9,851 nt of DNA. It comes from Ignavibacteriota bacterium (GTDB taxonomy: Bacteria; Bacteroidota; Ignavibacteria; Tepidaquicellales; Tepidaquicellaceae). Position numbers and translations under genes: made by a program. Positions 1 through 5,679 of this stretch are shown here, piece by piece (the stretch's first letter is position 1; each line of letters starts with the position of its first letter). The stretch lies in the NCBI GenBank assembly GCA_003158365.1, contig PMIW01000191.1:1-9851 (forward strand). The letters run 5' to 3'. The notes beneath the pieces are model-generated. The model was given only the letters and a program-made list of their open reading frames with translations. It did not search any database and was not told where the DNA came from.

Positions 1-662
1 TTATCAAAGAAAAATGTAATTGCTCCCGGATAATACTTAGAAGTAGAAAGATATTTTATGGAATAATTGTCTGCTTCTTCCTCATCATCCCTGCTGTTTT
101 TCAGAAATCCGAGACCTGTAAAAAGATTTGCAACAATTTCCGCAACAGAACTCGGGTTATTTCCCAAAACAATGCCAAGCACAAGGCTCACACCATAGTA
201 GCTTGTAAGACGCTGGGTCATATGTCTTCTTTCTGCGTGAGCTATTTCGTGTCCGACAATTCCTGCAAGTGTTGCCTCGTTATCTATGAATTTCATCAAA
301 CCGGTATAAACATATACATAACCTCCGGGTGTGCAAAAAGCATTAACGATAGTATCATTAATGACCTGAAAATTATAAGGGAATACATTTTTATATTCGA
401 TTTTAGGTGATGTGTTCAGTATATATCTTCCGATACCGCCTACATAATCTTTAATTTCCTGATGACCCTGAAGCATCGGATATTCTTTCGGATGTGCTTT
501 TATTTCATCATCAAATTCTTTTCCCATTTTCACATCATCCTGTACGGAAAACAGATTTGCACCGCAGCTATAAAATATTGATAATGACAATAAAGCTGAA
601 ATCATCAGCAATGCATTCAATAAATAAATCCTGTTTTTCAAATACTTAATAATATTTTTCAT
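1..662 (-). CDS. M48-family zinc metallopeptidase, predicted lipoprotein (3' end cut by window)
   Basis: My reading of the minus strand from ATG at 662 stays open to the window edge, giving 220 codons. The product begins with a basic N-terminus and a hydrophobic stretch (about residues 12-31), followed by Cys33 in the context IFYSCG. This reads as a lipoprotein signal peptide, so the enzyme is probably anchored in the envelope. The zinc-protease motif HEIAH lies at residues 138-142 (bases 237-251), with Glu139 as the catalytic base. A second motif, EEEAD (residues 194-198), supplies the third zinc ligand, probably Glu194. This is the M48 arrangement, as in the BepA/LoiP/YcaL group of periplasmic quality-control proteases. 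The segment before HEIAH (NAFCTPGGYVYVYTGLM) is also typical of M48. The gene diverges from arcC. The C-terminal part is missing, so any TPR extension (as in BepA) cannot be judged. The family is certain; the substrate is unknown. Confidence 0.9.
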   Translation of the reverse strand, partial: MKNIIKYLKNRIYLLNALLMISALLSLSIFYSCGANLFSVQDDVKMGKEFDDEIKAHPKEYPMLQGHQEIKDYVGGIGRYILNTSPKIEYKNVFPYNFQVINDTIVNAFCTPGGYVYVYTGLMKFIDNEATLAGIVGHEIAHAERRHMTQRLTSYYGVSLVLGIVLGNNPSSVAEIVANLFTGLGFLKNSRDDEEEADNYSIKYLSTSKYYPGAITFFFD

Positions 663-694
663 ATTATTTATTTTTAAAACCAAAAATAAATAAT
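663..694. repeat. Perfect AT-only inverted repeat, 13-base arms
   Basis: Arms at 663-675 and 682-694 are exact reverse complements with a 6-base loop (676-681). The right arm contains the -7 element of the peptidase promoter, and the left arm covers its expected transcript start and leader. It could affect promoter opening or form a weak hairpin near the mRNA start. Its A/T-only composition in an A+T-rich spacer makes chance a real alternative. Confidence 0.5.
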
Positions 695-711
695 TATATA
701 CTTTTATACAA
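681..711 (-). promoter_or_regulatory. Bacteroidota-type promoter for the M48 peptidase gene
   Basis: Read on the minus strand, bases 688-681 are TATTTTTG, an exact match to the TAnnTTTG -7 element. A GTTG at 712-709 lies 20 bases upstream, close to the usual -33 element (TTTG) and spacing. The expected start of transcription is near 674, only about 12 bases before the ATG at 662. This is a consensus match by eye with no expression data. Confidence 0.5.
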
Positions 712-718
712 CGTATAA
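704..718. promoter_or_regulatory. Inverted repeat TTATAC-AAC-GTATAA, possible operator
   Basis: Two perfect 6-base arms are separated by 3 bases. The site covers the -33 element of the promoter reading into the M48 peptidase gene, a place where a bound dimeric repressor would block polymerase. No known regulator's consensus is recognised. The assignment rests on symmetry and position only. Confidence 0.35.
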
Positions 719-746
719 GGTCGAAAGTTCCTGTTTCCTTAATTAA

Positions 747-773
747 TTGAATTGAAGAAGTGCTATATTTTTG
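747..773 (+). promoter_or_regulatory. Bacteroidota-type promoter for the arcC operon
   Basis: TATTTTTG at 766-773 matches the TAnnTTTG -7 element exactly. The best -33 candidate is TTG at 747-749, 16 bases upstream, which is shorter than the usual spacing, so that half is weak. The expected transcript start is near 780, leaving a leader of roughly 37 bases before the arcC ATG at 817. Confidence 0.45.
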
Positions 774-780
774 GTAATTT

Positions 781-795
781 TAGTGATATTCACTA
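781..795. promoter_or_regulatory. Inverted repeat TAGTGA-TAT-TCACTA at the arcC transcript start, possible operator
   Basis: Perfect 6-base arms are separated by 3 bases, starting 8 bases after the -7 element, so the site would sit on the transcription start. The arms (GTGA/TCAC) recall Crp/Fnr-type half-sites, but the 3-base spacer is shorter than in those boxes, and the site does not fit an ArgR box. The layout (6-3-6) equals that of the 704-718 repeat, with a different sequence. Confidence 0.4.
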
Positions 796-816
796 CAAAA
801 TAACTAATGATAAAAT

Positions 817-1773
817 ATGAACGGTAAAAAGGAATTAATAATTGTTGCACTTGGCGGTAATGCCCTTCTTAATTCAAAATCAAAAGGAACGATTGAAGAA
901 AGAGAAGCAGCGGCGGCTCAGACATCCGAACAATTACTTCCCTTATTTCAGAATTCAGGTTATGATGTTATTTTAACACACGGCAACGGACCTCAGGTCG
1001 GAAATTTACTGATACAGAATGAAGAAGCAGCATCTAAAGTTCCTCCAATGCCATTAGATGTGTGTGTAGCGGAAACCCAGGGTGAAATCGGATATATTCT
1101 TCAGAAGGCAATGCAGAATACTTTTAATAAGCACGGAATGAAAAATATCACGCTTACTTTGCTAACGCAGGTACTTGTCGATGAAAATGACCCTGCTTTT
1201 TCAGAATTATCCAAACCCGTAGGACCATATTATACAAAAGAGCAAACGCAGACAATACTTGAACAAAAGGACTGGAAATTCAAGGAGGACCCGGCAGGTA
1301 AAGGATTCAGGAGAGTCGTTGCTTCTCCGAGACCGGTAAAAATTATGCAGGCAAATATAATAAGCGATTTAGTTGCAAGAGGATATTCGGTTATTTCAGT
1401 TGGCGGCGGCGGAATTCCTGTCTGGATATCGAAGGAAAATGAAATCAGGGGCATGGAAGCCGTTATTGATAAAGATTTAGCTTCAGCACAGCTTGCAATT
1501 GATTTAAAAGCAGACAAACTTGTTATACTTACAAATGTAGAATGCTGTTACATAAATTTCAAAAAACCAAACCAGATTGAATTAAAAGATATGAATCTGG
1601 ATGAAGCACAGACATATTTTGACCAGGGGCATTTCTCTGCAGGAAGCATGGGACCGAAAGTTTTATCAGCGCTCGAATTTGTCGGAAGCACGGGAAACAA
1701 AGCCATAATTACAAGCATAGAAAAACTCAATGAAGCACTCGAGGGTCAGGCAGGAACAGTTATTCATCAATGA
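817..1773 (+). CDS. arcC: Carbamate kinase
   Basis: This is a 318-residue cytoplasmic amino-acid-kinase-fold enzyme that interconverts carbamate + ATP and carbamoyl phosphate + ADP. The length matches the family (about 310-320). Visible motifs are the N-terminal ALGGNAL (Gly13-Gly14-Asn15), THGNGPQVG (54-62), the glycine loop SVGGGGIPV (194-202), EAVIDKDLASAQLA (from 214), which carries the conserved Asp/Lys of the active site, and GSMGPKV near the C-terminus. The ATG at 817 puts the first beta strand (LIIVALGGN) at the usual distance; no Shine-Dalgarno sequence precedes it. It is first in a run with argF and pyrB, the two main consumers of carbamoyl phosphate, and no arginine deiminase gene is in view. 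In classical ADI operons the enzyme makes ATP from carbamoyl phosphate; the neighbours here leave room for the reverse, supplying direction (inference). Confidence 0.95.
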   Translation: MNGKKELIIVALGGNALLNSKSKGTIEEREAAAAQTSEQLLPLFQNSGYDVILTHGNGPQVGNLLIQNEEAASKVPPMPLDVCVAETQGEIGYILQKAMQNTFNKHGMKNITLTLLTQVLVDENDPAFSELSKPVGPYYTKEQTQTILEQKDWKFKEDPAGKGFRRVVASPRPVKIMQANIISDLVARGYSVISVGGGGIPVWISKENEIRGMEAVIDKDLASAQLAIDLKADKLVILTNVECCYINFKKPNQIELKDMNLDEAQTYFDQGHFSAGSMGPKVLSALEFVGSTGNKAIITSIEKLNEALEGQAGTVIHQ

Positions 1774-1783
1774 TAAATGCCGG

Positions 1784-1804
1784 ATGTAAAATGTAAGATG
1801 AAGA
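1784..1804 (+). repeat. Degenerate 7-base tandem repeat ATGTAAA in the arcC-argF spacer
   Basis: ATGTAAA (1784-1790), ATGTAAG (1791-1797) and ATGAAGA (1798-1804) form about three units just after the arcC stop. The same unit in a variant form (ATGTACA) lies in the pyrB-fabD spacer at 3888-3908. The function is unknown. The rest of this 83-base spacer is A/T-rich with no promoter or hairpin that I can see. Confidence 0.5.
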
Positions 1805-1856
1805 ATTCAAAATAAATAATTAAATTAATAAAAATATAAAAGCAGAAAGTAATTTT

Positions 1857-2777
1857 ATGACAAAACTTAACCGCAAAGATTTGATATCAATCAGCGAACT
1901 TTCTATCGAAGAGGTTCAGTTGATTTTAAATGAAACAGAAACCCTGAAAAAAGGACCGAGAAACACTACGCATCTTGCAGGTAAAACACTTGCAATGATT
2001 TTCGAGAAATCTTCGACCCGGACAAGAGTATCATTTGAAACAGGAATTTACCAGCTTGGCGGAATCGGAATGTTCTTTTCGCCGAAAGATTTACAGATGG
2101 GAAGAGGAGAAACTATTCACGACACTGCAAAAGTTTTATCTAGATTCGTAAACGGAATAATGGCAAGAACATTCAGCCATCAGACAGTTTTGGATTTAGC
2201 TAAGTATGCTACAGTTCCCGTTATCAACGGATTAACTGATTTTGACCATCCCTGCCAGGCATTATGCGATATTTTTACTGTCTATGAAAAAAGAGGAAAA
2301 TTGAAAGGATTAACTATGGCTTACATCGGAGACGGTAACAACGTACTGCATTCGCTTATTCAGGCCTGCGTGAAAGTCGGAATGAATATTAACTATGCAT
2401 CCCCTATCGGTTACAAGCCTTTGCAGTGGGTTGTTGATGAAGCTCTCGAAGTTGCAAAAGTCACTGGTTCAAAAATAAAATCGAAAGAAAACGCATTCGA
2501 TGCAATAGCGGATGCAGATGTGATTTATACGGATGTCTGGGTAAGCATGGGACAGGAAGAAGAAAACGAAAAGAGAAAGAAAGACCTGAAGGATTTCCAG
2601 TTAAACGGAGAACTGATGAAGAAAGCAAAGAAAAATGTTTTGGTCATGCATTGCCTTCCTGCGCACAGGGGCGAAGAAATCACGGACGAAGTTATCGACG
2701 GACCCAATTCAATTGTATTCGACCAGGCAGAAAACAGAATGCACGTACAGAAAGCAATTATGAAATTATTAATGTAA
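1857..2777 (+). CDS. argF: Ornithine carbamoyltransferase
   Basis: This 306-residue enzyme transfers the carbamoyl group from carbamoyl phosphate to ornithine, giving citrulline for arginine synthesis (or the reverse in arginine catabolism). The carbamoyl-phosphate site is SSTRTR (Ser52-Arg57) with HPCQ (131-134) and HCLP (265-268). The ornithine-specific loop DVWVSMG (226-232) is present. These residues distinguish it from the N-acetyl- and N-succinyl-ornithine transcarbamylases of many Bacteroidota, which differ in the first motif and the ornithine loop. The length equals that of typical anabolic OTCases, and no insertion or truncation is seen. The ATG at 1857 gives a standard N-terminus (KLNRKDLISISELS). 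It lies 83 bases after arcC and 28 before pyrB. Whether it acts as ArgF or as catabolic ArcB cannot be settled from sequence alone; the pairing with ATCase and the absence of arcA favour biosynthesis. Confidence 0.93.
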   Translation: MTKLNRKDLISISELSIEEVQLILNETETLKKGPRNTTHLAGKTLAMIFEKSSTRTRVSFETGIYQLGGIGMFFSPKDLQMGRGETIHDTAKVLSRFVNGIMARTFSHQTVLDLAKYATVPVINGLTDFDHPCQALCDIFTVYEKRGKLKGLTMAYIGDGNNVLHSLIQACVKVGMNINYASPIGYKPLQWVVDEALEVAKVTGSKIKSKENAFDAIADADVIYTDVWVSMGQEEENEKRKKDLKDFQLNGELMKKAKKNVLVMHCLPAHRGEEITDEVIDGPNSIVFDQAENRMHVQKAIMKLLM

Positions 2778-2805
2778 AAAATAAAAAACATTAAAAATAT
2801 TTACA

Positions 2806-3882
2806 ATGAAAATTAAAAATTCAAATACGGATTTAACAAAACTTAACTGGGATGAATTTTATTCGCTTCCTCTGAATCAAAAACTCGGATATTTTGATAA
2901 AGAAGGAAGGATGTTCGATTGTTTATTTTCTCAGCAGCTTTCTTCAAATAATTTAAAAACACTTTTCGACCTTGCAAATAAAATAAGAAAAGTTGCAAAA
3001 GAGAAAGGCGGACTGGACTGGCTTCAGACTCTTCTGTCGCATAAACGGGCAATGCTGTATTTCGTGCAGCCGTCTACAAGAACATTTGTTTCTTTCCAGA
3101 GTGCCTGTTACATACTCGGGATGAAAGTAAGTGAAATTCGTTCGACATCTACATCTTCCGAATTAAAAGGTGAATCACCCGAAGATACAATACGTACATT
3201 CAGTTCATATGCGGATTTGATTATAATGAGGCACTTCGAAGAAGGCATGGCGGAAAAATCAGCGTGGATGCTTAACAAAACGAAAAGACCAATAAGTATA
3301 ATAAACGGCGGTTCAGGCAAGGACCAGCATCCCACACAGGCTCTGCTCGATTTATACACGCTAAATTTATCGTTTCAGGATAAAGGCGGAATAGACAACA
3401 AGACAATAGTAATGGTCGGTGATTTAAAAAGAGGAAGAACGGTTCGTTCGCTATCATACCTGCTTGAGAATTATAAAAACGTAAAAATAATTTTTGTTGC
3501 TCCCGATTATTTAAAAATTGGAAATGATGTAAAAGAATTTCTGAAAAGGAAAAAAATGCCGTTCAAGGAATCGAATGACCTTGTAAAATGCCTTCCGGAA
3601 GCTGATGCTGTTTATGTGACAAGAATACAGGATGAATATGATATAAACAATGAATCGAAAAATATTGATTACTCAAAATTCCATTTGAAAAAAGAGCATC
3701 TGAGGAAAATGAAAAAAAGTGCAATCATAATGCACCCTCTGCCGCGCAGACAGGAACTCGATGTTGAAATCGATAAGGACCCGAGAGCAAAGTACTGGAG
3801 GCAGGAAAGAAACGGAATGTGGATAAGGACTGCGCTTATTGCTTATTTGTTCAGAATAGAGAACGAGATAAACAGATACTAA
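2806..3882 (+). CDS. pyrB: Aspartate carbamoyltransferase, long form with N-terminal extension
   Basis: This 358-residue transcarbamylase is predicted to form N-carbamoyl-aspartate in pyrimidine synthesis. Counterparts of E. coli PyrB active-site residues are visible: Ser90-Thr91-Arg92-Thr93 (STRT), Lys121 of the mobile loop (ELKGES), Arg142 (IMRH), His175 and Gln178 (QHPTQ), Arg211 (KRGRT), Arg273 and Gln275 (TRIQ), and the HPLPR loop (310-314). TRIQ and HPLPR mark it as an aspartate rather than an ornithine enzyme. Two things are unusual. It is about 45-50 residues longer than E. coli PyrB, partly from an N-terminal extension of about 35-40 residues before the first conserved helix. Also, the final Arg of the STRTR signature is Phe94. 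I recall a long ATCase subfamily with the same STRTF block from other bacterial phyla, but could not check this. The first codons (KIKNSN) resemble A-rich spacer DNA; an alternative start is Met36. No pyrI gene is nearby. Confidence 0.88.
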   Translation: MKIKNSNTDLTKLNWDEFYSLPLNQKLGYFDKEGRMFDCLFSQQLSSNNLKTLFDLANKIRKVAKEKGGLDWLQTLLSHKRAMLYFVQPSTRTFVSFQSACYILGMKVSEIRSTSTSSELKGESPEDTIRTFSSYADLIIMRHFEEGMAEKSAWMLNKTKRPISIINGGSGKDQHPTQALLDLYTLNLSFQDKGGIDNKTIVMVGDLKRGRTVRSLSYLLENYKNVKIIFVAPDYLKIGNDVKEFLKRKKMPFKESNDLVKCLPEADAVYVTRIQDEYDINNESKNIDYSKFHLKKEHLRKMKKSAIIMHPLPRRQELDVEIDKDPRAKYWRQERNGMWIRTALIAYLFRIENEINRY

Positions 3883-3887
3883 ATTCA

Positions 3888-3908
3888 ATGTACAATGTAC
3901 AATATAAA
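3888..3908 (+). repeat. 7-base tandem repeat ATGTACA in the pyrB-fabD spacer
   Basis: ATGTACA is repeated exactly (3888-3894, 3895-3901) and followed by a degenerate ATATAAA (3902-3908). Each full unit holds the palindrome TGTACA. It matches in period and core the repeat after arcC at 1784-1804. It fills nearly half of the 50-base spacer. Confidence 0.6.
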
Positions 3909-3932
3909 AACGAAAATAATAAAATATAAATT

Positions 3933-4853
3933 ATGAGTAAAATAGCATTTTTATTTCCCGGGCAGGGTTCACAGGCGGTCGGAATGGGAAAAGATTTATA
4001 TGAAGAATATCCCGAAGCAAAAAGATTATATGATATAGCGGATAAAATAATGGAAGTAAAATTAAGTAATATTTCATTCGAGGGCCCGGCCGATGAATTA
4101 AGGCAGACAAATATAACACAACCGGCTTTATTCGTTCATTCATATATAATGACTGTTTTAATCGGCGATAAAATAAAAGCAAACTGCACTGCAGGACATT
4201 CGCTTGGTGAATACACCGCAAATGCATATGCAAAATCATTCACATTCGAAGAAGGACTGGCATTAGTAAAAACACGCGGTGCACTTATGAAAAGGTCCGG
4301 TGAAATACAGAAAGGTACAATGGCTGCATTGATAGGATTGAATGAAGAGCAGGTAAACGAGATTTGCAAAAAAGTTTCCGATGCCGGAATAGCACAGCCT
4401 GCAAATTTTAATTGCCCCGGGCAGATAGTGATATCGGGTGATGTCGCTGCCATAGATAAGGCAGTCGAGGTTGCAAAGCTCGAACCATACAAATGCAGGA
4501 TGGCGAAAAAACTTGAAGTAAGCGGTGCATTTCATTCCGAGCTTATGAAAAGCTCAGATGAAGCTTTAACAAAAGCGCTTGAAATTCTTGAAATAAAAAA
4601 TCCGGAAATTTCAGTATATACAAATGTAGACGGTTTACCGAAAACAGATAAAGAAGATATAAGGAATTCTCTGTCAAAGCAGCTTGTTTCACCTGTAAGG
4701 TGGGAACTGACTATCAGGAATATGATTGAAAACGGAGTGACTAAATTTTATGAAATAGGTTCGGGAAAAGTATTAACAGGATTAATAAAAAAAATAAAAG
4801 CTGATGCAGAGACATTCAATATTTCTACTGCTGAGGATTTGGAAAAACTATAA
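3933..4853 (+). CDS. fabD: Malonyl-CoA:ACP transacylase
   Basis: This 306-residue cytoplasmic enzyme moves malonyl from CoA to acyl carrier protein, giving the extender unit for type II fatty-acid synthesis. FPGQGSQ (8-14) forms the oxyanion region, and GHSLGEY carries the nucleophile Ser90. GAFHS supplies the catalytic His201, the same number as in E. coli FabD. The downstream PVRWELTI and YEIGSGKVLTGL blocks are also typical. Full length, nothing missing. The ATG at 3933 is preceded by an A/T-rich leader without Shine-Dalgarno. It is followed after 8 bases by the DUF3109 gene, so the two are almost surely co-transcribed. It is separated from fabG by that gene and a degraded SDR remnant, unlike the compact fabH-fabD-fabG-acpP-fabF order of many bacteria. 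Confidence 0.95.
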   Translation: MSKIAFLFPGQGSQAVGMGKDLYEEYPEAKRLYDIADKIMEVKLSNISFEGPADELRQTNITQPALFVHSYIMTVLIGDKIKANCTAGHSLGEYTANAYAKSFTFEEGLALVKTRGALMKRSGEIQKGTMAALIGLNEEQVNEICKKVSDAGIAQPANFNCPGQIVISGDVAAIDKAVEVAKLEPYKCRMAKKLEVSGAFHSELMKSSDEALTKALEILEIKNPEISVYTNVDGLPKTDKEDIRNSLSKQLVSPVRWELTIRNMIENGVTKFYEIGSGKVLTGLIKKIKADAETFNISTAEDLEKL

Positions 4854-4861
4854 CTAATTTA

Positions 4862-5479
4862 ATGTCAGAAAAAAAAGAGTATCCGCTTGAAATAAACGGA
4901 TTAAAGATTGACCCTGTAATTTTTACGCAGGGATTTGTTCCACATTGTGATATTCCGATATGCAGCGGACAATGCTGTGACTGGGGAGTTTACATGGATT
5001 CAGAGTTCAAGGATGTTATAATGAAACATGAACAGGATGTAATCGATGCAATGGATGCAGGGCAGATTAAAGATTCCGCAAAATGGTTTGAAAAGGAACC
5101 GGAAGAAGACCACGACTTCCCTTCCGGAAAAGCAATCGGCACCGAAGTATACAAAACAAAATCCGGACATGAGCAGTGCGTATTCAAAGGAACAAATAAT
5201 TATTGCTCGCTGCAGATTGCCGCAGAAAAAAAGGGCTACCATAAATGGGAAATAAAACCGAAGTACTGTATAATGTACCCGATTACCATAATAGACAATG
5301 TGCTTACATATGATGATTCACACGCGGAAAAACTTGATTACTGCGGAATAAACAAGACAGAAAATTTTGTTCACAGTGTATTCGAAGCAATGAAAGAGGA
5401 AATAATTTATATTTTAGGTGAAGAAGGATATAATTATCTTAATGAGTATTTTCATAAGCATTATAAGAACAAGGAATAA
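4862..5479 (+). CDS. DUF3109-family cysteine-rich protein (possible metal cluster)
   Basis: This 205-residue soluble protein has no signal peptide or membrane segment. I recognise it as DUF3109, a family of unknown function common in Bacteroidota, distantly like the YkgJ/UPF0153 zinc- or iron-chelate proteins. Eight cysteines are spread through the first 161 residues: Cys29, Cys34, Cys38 and Cys39 (motif CSGQCCDWG), Cys106, Cys115, Cys136 (KPKYCIMYP) and Cys161. The CxxxCC pattern and the later single cysteines suggest a metal-binding site; whether it holds zinc or an Fe-S cluster is unknown. It starts 8 bases after fabD, implying co-expression and perhaps translational coupling, but no role in lipid synthesis can be claimed. 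A hairpin follows the stop codon. Confidence 0.8.
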   Translation: MSEKKEYPLEINGLKIDPVIFTQGFVPHCDIPICSGQCCDWGVYMDSEFKDVIMKHEQDVIDAMDAGQIKDSAKWFEKEPEEDHDFPSGKAIGTEVYKTKSGHEQCVFKGTNNYCSLQIAAEKKGYHKWEIKPKYCIMYPITIIDNVLTYDDSHAEKLDYCGINKTENFVHSVFEAMKEEIIYILGEEGYNYLNEYFHKHYKNKE

Positions 5480-5508
5480 TTTATTTTCCTTTAAATGGAA
5501 GAATAAAT
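5479..5508 (+). terminator. Weak hairpin after the DUF3109 gene, possible terminator
   Basis: Arms 5479-5489 and 5497-5508 pair over 11 base pairs with one bulged G at 5501, around a 7-base loop. The stem is A/T-rich except for two G-C pairs next to the loop, and no U-run follows. It may be a weak end for the arcC-DUF3109 transcript or just an mRNA-protecting 3' structure. Confidence 0.35.
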
Positions 5509-5514
5509 AAATAA

Positions 5515-5622
5515 GAGATTTTCTTAATAGAAAGAATTATAGGACTAACGAAAGCACTTGCAAAAGAATTATGTGCTTATAATATTTAAGTCTATGTCAC
5601 TGCGACTGCTATATTTTTTGCT
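5515..5622 (+). pseudogene. Decayed fragment of a short-chain dehydrogenase (FabG-like)
   Basis: One plus-strand frame (codons in phase with 5539) reads IIGLTKALAKELCAYNI at 5536-5586, then a TAA stop at 5587-5589, then VYVTATA. This matches the SDR segment after the catalytic lysine: the intact fabG downstream reads LIGLSKSIAKEFAGRNI, then NVNCVAPG. Of the 17 residues, 9 are identical and several others conservative. After the stop, the alignment continues in the same frame (Val=Val, Ala=Ala; Thr and Ala in place of Pro and Gly). The four codons before the block (Leu-Ile-Glu-Arg) are each one substitution from Ser-Lys-Ala-Gly, the YxxxK region. There is no start codon, no Rossmann motif and no C-terminal part. 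It looks like a relic of a third SDR gene rather than a copy of the present fabG, since codons differ widely. The remainder of the 200-base gap shows nothing else convincing. Confidence 0.65.
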
Positions 5623-5679
5623 TTTGCAAATTTATTAATAAGTACAGATATATATTTTAAAACTAATAAATAAATAAAA

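Noticed and set aside
222..410. Plus-strand open frame opposite the M48 peptidase gene
   Set aside because: It overlaps the well-supported HEIAH-bearing minus-strand gene and its translation has no recognisable features.
1230..1517. Minus-strand open frames inside arcC, argF, pyrB, fabD, DUF3109, fabG, the second SDR and terC
   Set aside because: All lie opposite genes with complete motifs and read as composition shadows (Ser/Phe/Ile-rich) without leader or domain signals.
817..2777. A classical arginine deiminase (arc) operon
   Set aside because: No arcA or arcD is present, and pyrB follows; only the kinase and OTCase are shared with that pathway.
5046..5255. Plus-strand 69-codon frame inside the DUF3109 gene
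   Set aside because: It is an out-of-frame shadow, and the host frame carries the conserved cysteines.
5551..5629. TTGCAAAAG (5558-5566) and CTTTTGCAA (5621-5629) as the ends of a mobile element
   Set aside because: The left copy falls inside the codons of the SDR relic, the arms are only 9 bases, and there is no transposase or target duplication.
802..5667. AACTAAT upstream of three start codons (802, 4852, 5661) as a possible start signal
   Set aside because: Distances to the start codon are 8, 3 and 12 bases, and A/T-rich heptamers recur by chance here.
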